Part shown: positions 15,355 to 22,136 of the stretch, piece by piece
Layout of the letters: the number at the start of each line of letters is the position of its first letter
Numbering within the stretch: the stretch's first letter is position 1
NCBI GenBank assembly: GCA_002494215.1
Contig: DLBF01000194.1
Span: forward strand, 1 to 29,436
DNA: 29,436 nucleotides
Origin: Prevotellaceae bacterium UBA7028
GTDB taxonomy: Bacteria; Bacteroidota; Bacteroidia; Bacteroidales; Bacteroidaceae
Reading direction: 5' to 3'
The notes under the pieces: generated by a model
Seen by the model: the letters and a program-made list of their open reading frames with translations, nothing else
The model's database searches: none
What the model was told of the DNA's origin: nothing
Position numbers and translations under genes: made by a program

Positions 15355-16361
15355 GACAACGCATCATCATTGTATCTCTGATAGTAGCCATGCTGCTTTT
15401 GGCTGTGGCAAATCTGTTGTGGGGGTCGCTTAGTATCCCTGTGGCCGATGTGGCACGTATTTTGCTGGGTGGGCAGGTGGAGGAGCATCCGCAGTGGTCG
15501 TATATCATTCTGGAGAGCCGTGTCCCTCAAATGCTTACTGCTTTGCTTTGCGGCATGTCGCTCAGCACATGTGGTCTGATGCTTCAAACGCTATTCCGTA
15601 ATCCTTTGGCAGGTCCTAGCATTCTAGGTATTGATGCCGGAGCTAACTTGGGTGTGGCTTTGGTGATGTTGCTGCTGAGTGGTACCGTAACGTTGGGTAG
15701 CCTGAGTGTGAGTGGTTATCTATTGGTGATTTTGGCAGCTATGCTGGGCGCTTTGTGCATTATGTTGTTGCTGCTTCTGCTTTCCTCGTTGCTGCGCAAT
15801 CAGGTTATGCTACTCATTACGGGTGTTGTTATCAGCTATGTCACAGGCTCTATCATATCACTGCTCAACTACAGTGCTACGGAAGAAGGTGTTCATAACT
15901 ACATTGTTTGGGGCATGGGCAACTTCAGTGGAATCAGTATGGATCGCTTGCCCCTCTATTGTATTTTGATACTGGTGGGCTTGGTCGCTGCTATGCTGTT
16001 GGTGAAGCCCTTGGATGCTATCTTGCTGGGGGAACGTTATGCAACCAATCTGGGTGTCAATGTTCACAGGACCCGCAACTGGCTCTTGCTCTGTACGGGA
16101 CTTCTTACAGCCACCACGACGGCATTCTGTGGTCCTATCTCGTTCTTGGGTTTGGCAGTTCCGCATATTGCCCGTATGACATTACGTACCAGCAGACACA
16201 GGGTTATGTTGCCAGGTTCCATGTTGATGGGAGGCTGCCTGACGTTACTGTGCAACCTGCTTTGTACCATGCCCGCAAGTGGTAGCATTATTCCTGTTAA
16301 TGTGATTACCCCGCTCATAGGAGCGCCTGTGATATTGTATGTGATAATGAAGAGGAGATAG
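15351..16361 (+). CDS. btuC: Cobalamin ABC transporter permease
   Basis: This 336-residue FecCD-family permease is highly hydrophobic, with about ten predicted membrane helices (LIVAMLLLAVANLLWGSL, GYLLVILAAMLGALCIMLLLLLLSSLL). Family motifs visible are VPQMLTALLCGMSLSTCGLMLQTLFRNPLAGPSILGIDAGAN, LGVNVHRTRN, the coupling-helix region contacting the ATPase, and FCGPISFLGLAVPHIARM. The frame is open from a TTG at 15339, but ATG 15351 forms an ATGA overlap with the btuF stop and is preferred. It forms the membrane pore with the ATPase encoded at 18107, which is separated from it by an intervening GH20 gene. Confidence 0.93.
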   Translation: MRQRIIIVSLIVAMLLLAVANLLWGSLSIPVADVARILLGGQVEEHPQWSYIILESRVPQMLTALLCGMSLSTCGLMLQTLFRNPLAGPSILGIDAGANLGVALVMLLLSGTVTLGSLSVSGYLLVILAAMLGALCIMLLLLLLSSLLRNQVMLLITGVVISYVTGSIISLLNYSATEEGVHNYIVWGMGNFSGISMDRLPLYCILILVGLVAAMLLVKPLDAILLGERYATNLGVNVHRTRNWLLLCTGLLTATTTAFCGPISFLGLAVPHIARMTLRTSRHRVMLPGSMLMGGCLTLLCNLLCTMPASGSIIPVNVITPLIGAPVILYVIMKRR

Positions 16362-16370
16362 TTCTTCTCT

Positions 16371-16390
16371 GACTCCCTTCAAGAGGGAGG
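16371..16390. repeat. Small pyrimidine/purine hairpin after btuC
   Basis: CTCCCT (16373-16378) pairs with AGGGAG (16384-16389) around TTCAA/G. It lies 12 nt after the btuC stop without a T-run, so it is a poor intrinsic terminator. It is similar in form to the hairpin inside btuB. Confidence 0.45.
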
Positions 16391-16469
16391 GCAGGATTAG
16401 AGAATTGAGAATTGATACTTGACAAGCAACTCATTAACTCAAGAACTTATAAACTTAAGAACTCAAATA

Positions 16470-16492
16470 TAATTTTGAACTTATTAATTTTG
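16470..16492 (+). promoter_or_regulatory. Two TAATTTTG boxes upstream of the GH20 gene
   Basis: Perfect TAnnTTTG elements occur at 16470-16477 and 16485-16492, 31 and 16 nt upstream of the ATG at 16509. Neither has a TTTG at 19-21 nt upstream, and the area is AT-rich with short direct repeats (GAGAATT twice, AACTCA/AACTTA units at 16398-16465), so chance matches are possible. If real, GH20 and btuD could be made independently of the riboswitch. Confidence 0.35.
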
Positions 16493-16508
16493 AATTAGAA
16501 TAAATATT

Positions 16509-18107
16509 ATGAAAAGACTATCATCAATCCTAATGGCGGCAGCAATGGTATTTGTTGCTCATGCCGAAGTGAATTATCAGGTTATTCCACTTCCTCAGTC
16601 CATACAACTGGATGCAAGTGGGAATAGCGCGTTATTAATTAAAGGCCAGGGCGTTGCCTATCCTGCCGAAAACGAGAAGATGTTGCGCAATGCCCAGTTT
16701 GCGCAAGAATATCTGGGTTTAGTTCCCGAGTTGGCTTCCAAGAAGTCTAAGGCTATTATGCAGATTTCTCTAGGTTTGCAGAATTCCAATCCAGATGCCT
16801 ATGTCATTACTATCAACAAGAAGGGTGTCAATATTAAGGGTGCCAGCGAAAGTGGTGTCTTTTATGCCATTCAGACCTTGCGTAAGAGCATAGAGGGCGA
16901 GAAGGGTGATACCATCCGTCTTCCTTTCGTTACCATCACGGATGAGCCTCGTTTTGGCTATCGTGGTGTTATGTTGGACTGTGCCCGTCATTTCTTCCCC
17001 ATAGAATTCATCCGACAGTACATTGATGTCCTGGCACTGCATGGTGTCAATAAGTTCCACTGGCATCTTACTGATGACCAGGGCTGGCGATTCGAGGTAA
17101 AGTCCCTGCCCGAACTGGCTCGTAAAGCCGGCTACCGCCCCCATACCATTATCGGCAAGAATGTAGGCCTGCGTGATGCTGCCAATACCATCTTCGATGA
17201 TACACCTGAGGAGGGCTATTATACCCAGAACCAGATGAAGGCCATTGTTGAATATGCCGCAGAACGCTATATTACCGTCATTCCCGAGATAGACCTTCCC
17301 GGTCATATGGTAGCTGCCTTGAGTGTTTATCCCGAGTTGGGATGTACAGGTGGTCCTTATTCCGTATGGTGCCAGTGGGGCATCTCGCATGATGTGCTTT
17401 GTGCCGGTAACCCCAAGACACTGGAGTTCCTGAAAAAAGTCTATAGTGAGCTTTGCGATGTATTCCCCAGTAAGTATATCCATATCGGCGGCGATGAGAG
17501 TCCACGTACCCGTTGGCAGAAGTGTCCTAAGTGTCAGGCTAAGATGAAGGAACTGGGTCTAAAGAAAGAGGCTGAGTTGCAGACATATATTAATAAGGAA
17601 ATGGAGCGCTTCTTGGCAGAGAAGGGGCGTGAGTTAATCGGTTGGGACGAGACCCTCGAGGGCGGCCTCAGCGAGAATGCTACTGTTATGTCTTGGCGTG
17701 GTTACAAGGGCGGTATTGAGGCAGCCCGTCAGCACCATCGCGTGATTATGACTCCTACCGACAACTGCTACATCGACTACTACCAGCTCAAGAATCATAA
17801 TGTACAGCCTCTTGCCATTGGCGGCTATCTGCCCGTCAGCAAGGTGTATAGCATGGAGCCTATCCCTGCAGAGCTTACCCCCGAAGAAGGTAAATACATC
17901 ATGGGCGCGCAGTGCAACCTGTGGACTGAGTATGTGGTAAGTCCTGACCATGCTTCTTATATGCTTCTGCCCCGTTTGGCAGCTATGTGCGAGGTGCAGT
18001 GGACACAGCCCGACAAGAAGAACTACGAGGACTTCTGCAAGCGTCTTCCCCTCCTGCAGCAGACCTACCGTCGCTTAGGCTATAAATACTGCACGGCTAT
18101 TGAATAA
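16509..18107 (+). CDS. Beta-N-acetylhexosaminidase, GH20, inside the B12 operon
   Basis: The 532-residue enzyme removes terminal beta-linked GlcNAc or GalNAc. A Sec signal peptide (residues 1-19, ending VAHA, no lipobox) predicts periplasmic location. Residues about 20-140 are the GH20b domain, and the TIM barrel follows with RGVMLDCARHFF, FHWHLTDDQGWR (183-194), IPEIDLPGHM (258-267), and IHIGGDESPRTRW with the catalytic pair Asp329-Glu330 of GGDE. WDETLEGGL and QCNLWTEYV complete the substrate pocket. The stop and the btuD start share one base (TAATG), so it is translated with the ABC ATPase. A hexosaminidase between btuC and btuD is unusual. Activity is well supported by motifs; a role in cobamide uptake is speculation. 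Confidence 0.93.
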   Translation: MKRLSSILMAAAMVFVAHAEVNYQVIPLPQSIQLDASGNSALLIKGQGVAYPAENEKMLRNAQFAQEYLGLVPELASKKSKAIMQISLGLQNSNPDAYVITINKKGVNIKGASESGVFYAIQTLRKSIEGEKGDTIRLPFVTITDEPRFGYRGVMLDCARHFFPIEFIRQYIDVLALHGVNKFHWHLTDDQGWRFEVKSLPELARKAGYRPHTIIGKNVGLRDAANTIFDDTPEEGYYTQNQMKAIVEYAAERYITVIPEIDLPGHMVAALSVYPELGCTGGPYSVWCQWGISHDVLCAGNPKTLEFLKKVYSELCDVFPSKYIHIGGDESPRTRWQKCPKCQAKMKELGLKKEAELQTYINKEMERFLAEKGRELIGWDETLEGGLSENATVMSWRGYKGGIEAARQHHRVIMTPTDNCYIDYYQLKNHNVQPLAIGGYLPVSKVYSMEPIPAELTPEEGKYIMGAQCNLWTEYVVSPDHASYMLLPRLAAMCEVQWTQPDKKNYEDFCKRLPLLQQTYRRLGYKYCTAIE

Positions 18108-18871
18108 TGTTTGAATTAAAGCATTTATCTACGGGTTACGGCAATAGGATTGTAACCCCCGATATCAACGCTACATTGGTGCCCGGAGAGCTTACCAGCC
18201 TTCTGGGCCCTAATGGAGTGGGGAAGAGTACCTTGTTGCGTACTCTTTCTACATTTCTTTCTCCCATACAAGGTGAGATTATTCTACAAGGTAAGGTGCT
18301 GAAGAATCTTTCAGCATCCCAGATGAGCCGCCTCATAGGTGTTGTGCTGACAGAGCGTCCCGATGTTCAGAATATGACTGTCCGCGATATGGTAGGCATG
18401 GGACGCAGTCCTTATACGGGCTTTTGGGGTCGCCTTACGGCAGAAGATGAACATTATGTTTCAGAGGCCATGAATTTGGCTGGCATTATGGCATTGGAGA
18501 GGCGTATGTTCAATACCCTCAGTGACGGTGAACGTCAGAAGGTAATGATAGCTAAGGTACTGGCTCAGCAGACACCTGTTATCCTTTTGGATGAACCCAC
18601 TGCTTTTCTGGATTTCCCTAGCAAGGTTGAGATGATGCGCCTTTTGCGCCGCTTAGCCCATGAAATGCAGAAGATTATTTTCCTCAGTACTCATGATGTA
18701 GAGTTGGCTCTCCAGCTCAGCGACCGACTTTGGATTATGCATCCCGGTGAAGTGGTAATAGGAAAGCCCGCCGAACTCTCAGAGAACGGCGAGCTTACAC
18801 GTTTTATTCAGGTTGACGGTATCACATTTGATCCCGTCCTCATGTCCTATCGTATTGTTCCTTCTGATTAA
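18107..18871 (+). CDS. btuD: Cobalamin ABC transporter ATP-binding protein
   Basis: This 254-residue ATPase of the FecE/BtuD group powers import through BtuC. Walker A is GPNGVGKST (34-42), the signature motif LSDGE (138-142), Walker B ILLDEP (159-164) and the switch His is His196 in LSTHD. The usual Q-loop Gln position reads VVLTERPDVQNM, as in other Bacteroidetes members I recall. The short C-terminal part (WIMHPGEVVIGKPAELSENGEL) is family-like. Its ATG overlaps the last base of the GH20 stop. It is separated from btuC by 1.75 kb, but no other permease is present, so it is taken as the partner of BtuC. Confidence 0.91.
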   Translation: MFELKHLSTGYGNRIVTPDINATLVPGELTSLLGPNGVGKSTLLRTLSTFLSPIQGEIILQGKVLKNLSASQMSRLIGVVLTERPDVQNMTVRDMVGMGRSPYTGFWGRLTAEDEHYVSEAMNLAGIMALERRMFNTLSDGERQKVMIAKVLAQQTPVILLDEPTAFLDFPSKVEMMRLLRRLAHEMQKIIFLSTHDVELALQLSDRLWIMHPGEVVIGKPAELSENGELTRFIQVDGITFDPVLMSYRIVPSD

Positions 18872-19012
18872 AGCCTTCCCCCCCCGGCCCTCTCCCGGCA
18901 TATATTTGCGCCCCTATCTGAACTCCCCGATCTGTGGGTGAAATTTACTGACAATCGTTTGCACGCAGGAAGAACCCTGCCGTGACGCTAAGAGAGAAAC
19001 GGCGTGTTGAGT

Positions 19013-19310
19013 TGTACTGATTTAGGTGGTTCTTCTGCAATTTAGTTGAAAAACAACTTCTGACCATCGAACTTAAAAGTTAAATGAAAGGTTTTTGCGG
19101 TTTTTGTTAATCAACCACTTTTCAACTAAATTGCAGAAGAACCACCCGTTTCAGGAATAACAGAGAAATCTGTCAACCAGAACAGGAACAAAGCGTTCTA
19201 TATGTCAACTCGCTTAGGAATAAGCAGAACATAGACAAATAATGTAAATAAAATGGTTTGTAAACCAGTATTGATATTAAGAGCATAAACTGTCAACCTA
19301 AATCAGTACA
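19013..19310. mobile_element. Possible non-autonomous insertion-element remnant with 15-bp terminal inverted repeats
   Basis: TGTACTGATTTAGGT (19013-19027) is perfectly inverted at 19296-19310, and weaker similarity (CTCA/TGAG) continues outside. The TGTACTG start resembles IS3-family (IS150-group) ends, by memory only. No transposase remains in the 268 bp between the arms and no flanking target duplication is seen. Confidence 0.4.
19025..19146. repeat. Perfect 28-bp inverted repeat with 66-nt loop, MITE-like
   Basis: Bases 19025-19052 (starting GGTGGTTCTTCTGC) are the exact reverse complement of 19119-19146. The element is 122 bp long and has the shape of a miniature inverted-repeat transposable element. 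Its left arm overlaps the left arm of the outer 15-bp repeat by 3 nt. I see no 8-bp target duplication. Confidence 0.7.
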
Positions 19311-19370
19311 CCTCACATTGTATGACTCAGGTATTTACTGGTGAGCTGGATTTTAAGCGCAAAAACATAC

Positions 19371-19404
19371 ATTCTCTAGAGAATTGAGATATTTTTCTAG
19401 AGAA
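19371..19404. repeat. Pair of CTCTAGAG palindromes, 21 bp centre to centre
   Basis: ATTCTCTAGAGAAT (19371-19384) is a perfect 14-bp palindrome. TTTTCTAGAGAA (19393-19404) is the same motif with one mismatch. Their centres lie 21 bp apart, two helical turns. Confidence 0.7.
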
Positions 19405-19635
19405 GATTACTTTTCGCCGTCTTCTGCACAATTTTTCCAGCGATTTTTCATAGAAAAGCCTACATGCCTACACAAAATCGCGTAGAAGACCGATGGTTAT
19501 CGGGATTTCTGCGTCCGCAAGCCTACACAAAGCCTACACGATGCTTACATAAGCCTACATGATTTTGGGACCAATTGGCTTACTTACAGAAACCATTTAG
19601 CCTGTTCGCAAAACGTATTCCTATTGACTGTTCTG

Positions 19636-19653
19636 AAATTCTCTAGAGAATTT
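19636..19653. repeat. 18-bp perfect palindrome
   Basis: AAATTCTCTAGAGAATTT reads the same on both strands. It is the third copy of the CTCTAGAG palindrome family in this intergenic region. Confidence 0.75.
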
Positions 19654-19700
19654 TCTGCTAATCAACGTGCAAACGATTGCTATTCAACCTGAATACTGCA

Positions 19701-19718
19701 AAATTCTCTAGAGAATTT
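19701..19718. repeat. 18-bp perfect palindrome, second identical copy
   Basis: This is the same AAATTCTCTAGAGAATTT sequence as at 19636, 65 bp away centre to centre. Identity across all 18 bases argues for recent duplication or selection. Confidence 0.75.
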
Positions 19719-19972
19719 CTTTGCTTGCAGGAAGCATAAAACTTGAGAATGCGTTAACTGATTCTCGTTACCACGCTGTAAAACCCCAAAATCATGTAGG
19801 CTGATGTAGGCTTCGTGTAGGCTTCGTGTAGGCTTGAAAGAGCACGAAACGCGATAACCATCGGGGCTGAAAGGCAAAATCGTGTAGGCATGTAGGCTGA
19901 AAGGCCAATTTTGAAAAAAATGTCTCGCAAAAAGCCTGTGTTTATTCTCAAAGAAAAACCGAGAATAGGGCT

Positions 19973-22087
19973 TTACCAGATGTCCTCGGGCTCTATGGGG
20001 TTGTCATAGATTTCCTTGGCACACCACTCTAGATAGTCCATATACATCTCATATTTATCTGAATCCAATACAGACTTCAGACGCAGGTAATAGGATACGT
20101 CCGGTTCCAGTGTCTGACGTACCAGAATGTGGCGTAGATTGTTGGGACTTCCTGTACGGCAGGGACCGGCGCTGTTTTGGATACTCATCTCGCCTCTCAT
20201 GCGGTTGTTGTTACGCATGTGCTTGTCAACCTCGATGTTGTGGAAGTCGTCATCTGTGTCAGGCTCGTAACCATAATTCTTGTCCGTTCCTGACTTGGTA
20301 AGGTCGATAGGGATGCCGGTAGGTGCCAGCCTTTCCTTGTCCGAGCCGAAGTAAAACTGCACAATACCACGGTCTCCGTTAGGAAGTACACGGTAGCGCA
20401 ATTCATAGGTACCTTTGCGTGGCACAGGTGGTAGTTTGATGGTTATCTCGTAGTGACCAACAGCTTTCAGCTCGTCCTCTTGGTTGTTACACCAGTTGTA
20501 TTTGTAAGCGTTCAGATATACAAACTTAGTGTCGTTGTTCATGTCCATATTATCCAAGTACTGGTATGTGGTATTAGGTGGGAAGTGAACAAATTGGTCG
20601 CGTGGATCCGCACTTTCCTTCTTGCGCAAATCATTGCTCATTGCCTCAGGGAAGAGACTCATGGCATCAAAGCGAATACGGCCCTTCGCCAGATTCTCGC
20701 GTACCTTGTCGGTATAAGACAAAGGCTTGTCAATGGCATAAATCATGCCGTTTACAGCTTGGTAGCTGAGTACATTTTCCGAATAGTTGTCTATATGATT
20801 ACCCACTTTGTCCGGATCGCAGGACACCTCGTGATATGAACCTCTTCTGCCATTATCCAAGTTGGGGAAACGGTTCAGGAAAATGCCCTGGCTTTCTTTA
20901 CTTTCGAATATCTTCAGCAGTCTGGGCTTTCCCATTGTAGTATAATACTCATATACTGGAATCGTAAGTATTCCGGTACTTTGGTCAAAGTCTTTCTCAT
21001 TGACATGGAAGACTAGGCGGTTGGCTGCTATACGCATGGGAAGTATGTGGTAGGTGAACCACTGATTAAGCAGATTGTTGGGCGATGTCCAGTCCTCGTC
21101 TGTGGTAAATACGTCGTATTGGCTGAACTGTTTGTTGTCATATACCCACTGCTGTATATCTTTACAGGTAATATCTATAGGCTCTTTTCCTATTTCTTGG
21201 CGCCAAAAGTCGTCGGTCTCAGCAAATAGGGTGAAGCCATAGTAACGGTGTTGGGGTGCATATGCAGGTTCTTTATTTCCACCCTTGAAGGTCCATCCGA
21301 CAGCCTGACCATCGAAGTCTGGGATAAGTCCCTTTAGGTACATTTCGCGGTACTTGTTGTCTTCAACTTTGCTGAGTGTATCTTTCAAACCGCATGCCAG
21401 TGCCAGGCGTGATGCCACAATAAAGCCCTCTTTCTTGTTGTCTATGATATCTGCCATAAGGTCTGCCATTGTTACATCCTTTGGGGCAATCACCTTTTCC
21501 ATCTGGTGTAGCACACCATTGATGGCGGGGATATCGCGGTTCTGGTTGCTTATAGGGCAGTCGTAATTGATATACAGACTGTCGGGGTATTCGCTAACAT
21601 ATCGCACTGTCAACTTACGGTCTCTAAGGTTGCCAAGTTGCATCTCACCATTATTCTGCGTGGGGAATGTATAGGTCTCGTAACTTTGAAAGTCTCCGCC
21701 GTCTATGATGCTGTTGTATGCAATAATCATTCTGATAGAGTCAAGCAAGGCTGTGGTGGGGAATCCTTCCCAGGTAGGCTCTGTGATGAGGCCTTCTTCG
21801 CACAGGTCTTCCAGATACTTCTGAATAGCATCATTCGTAGGTGCGAAAACAGTGTAGTTACCTCGTGCTGTCAGCATTTGGTAAATTGACGACTGACTTA
21901 TTTCACTGATTGGCGTATTCTTGAGCACATCCAGATATTCGGAGTAGGCATCGGCATGTTTTTCCATGTAGGAAACCAGTGTCTCCTCCTTAAATACGTA
22001 ACGTGAGCTAACATCTACTTGTTCAGAGCATCCTACAACCATCATAACGGCTGTTACAAGGATACCGAAAAGATTGTACTTTTTCAT
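19973..22087 (-). CDS. Fasciclin-domain lipoprotein
   Basis: The 704-residue protein has a lipobox VVGC (Cys20). A FAS1 domain spans about residues 34-202, with the H1-like motif GNYTVFAPTNDAIQKYL (76-92) and the H2-like segment INGVLHQMEKVIAP (189-202). The centre is less clear and may hold a second, degenerate FAS1 domain. The C-terminal 200 residues (YEITIKLPPVPRKGTYELRYRV onward) resemble a beta-sandwich region found in Bacteroidetes fasciclin lipoproteins. Such proteins often accompany SusC/SusD glycan-uptake genes, but none is present here. It lies 49 bp downstream of a GH20 gene on the same strand and is probably co-transcribed. Its function is unknown; adhesion or glycan handling at the surface is plausible. 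Confidence 0.82.
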   Translation of the reverse strand: MKKYNLFGILVTAVMMVVGCSEQVDVSSRYVFKEETLVSYMEKHADAYSEYLDVLKNTPISEISQSSIYQMLTARGNYTVFAPTNDAIQKYLEDLCEEGLITEPTWEGFPTTALLDSIRMIIAYNSIIDGGDFQSYETYTFPTQNNGEMQLGNLRDRKLTVRYVSEYPDSLYINYDCPISNQNRDIPAINGVLHQMEKVIAPKDVTMADLMADIIDNKKEGFIVASRLALACGLKDTLSKVEDNKYREMYLKGLIPDFDGQAVGWTFKGGNKEPAYAPQHRYYGFTLFAETDDFWRQEIGKEPIDITCKDIQQWVYDNKQFSQYDVFTTDEDWTSPNNLLNQWFTYHILPMRIAANRLVFHVNEKDFDQSTGILTIPVYEYYTTMGKPRLLKIFESKESQGIFLNRFPNLDNGRRGSYHEVSCDPDKVGNHIDNYSENVLSYQAVNGMIYAIDKPLSYTDKVRENLAKGRIRFDAMSLFPEAMSNDLRKKESADPRDQFVHFPPNTTYQYLDNMDMNNDTKFVYLNAYKYNWCNNQEDELKAVGHYEITIKLPPVPRKGTYELRYRVLPNGDRGIVQFYFGSDKERLAPTGIPIDLTKSGTDKNYGYEPDTDDDFHNIEVDKHMRNNNRMRGEMSIQNSAGPCRTGSPNNLRHILVRQTLEPDVSYYLRLKSVLDSDKYEMYMDYLEWCAKEIYDNPIEPEDIW

Positions 22088-22136
22088 TGTGTTTTTCTAA
22101 ATCCAGGATTTTGAATTGTGTTTTGTGAATTAAGTG

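Larger units (their letters stand above)
19454..19905. repeat. Long imperfect inverted repeat built from GCCTACA / TGTAGGC units
   Basis: The left arm (19454-19570) holds GCCTACA at 19458, 19466, 19521, 19532 and 19553, plus a GCTTACA variant at 19543. The right arm (about 19784-19905) holds TGTAGGC six times, at 19795, 19805, 19816, 19827, 19883 and 19891. When the right arm is reverse-complemented the two align over about 115 bp, including a shared CGATGGTTATCG block and the ending CATGATTTTGGG. The two arms are separated by about 213 bp that carry two of the palindromes. Confidence 0.72.
18872..19972. other. 1.1-kb repeat-dense region between convergent genes
   Basis: No credible gene is present; the short open frames here coincide with repeated DNA. 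The stretch carries at least four kinds of inverted structure: a 15-bp inverted pair (19013-19027/19296-19310), a 28-bp perfect inverted repeat (19025-19146), four CTCTAGAG palindromes, and a long imperfect inverted repeat of GCCTACA/TGTAGGC units (19454-19905). CAATCGTTTGCACG at 18952-18965 is also repeated in inverted form at 19666-19679. Because btuD and the fasciclin gene both end here, no promoter is required. Confidence 0.8.

Noticed and set aside
16362..16508. Strong intrinsic terminator separating btuC from GH20
   Set aside because: The only hairpin has a 6-bp stem and no T-run, so read-through from the riboswitch operon remains likely.
19025..19146. Integron attC site
   Set aside because: The 28-bp arms are perfectly complementary with no extrahelical bases and no GTTRRRY/RYYYAAC core pair, and no integrase is present.
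18952..19679. Origin or terminus site of replication
   Set aside because: CGATGGTTATCG blocks superficially recall DnaA boxes, but no CACA follows TTATC, and no dif-like or Ter-like consensus was recognised.
19454..19905. CRISPR array
   Set aside because: The repeated units are 7-8 nt, irregularly spaced, and inverted between halves; there are no long direct repeats with unique spacers and no cas genes.
19680..19951. Two overlapping minus-strand frames of 65 residues
   Set aside because: They are translations of the GCCTACA repeats (LHEAYTKPTSAY-like repetition) in different frames and lack a start context.
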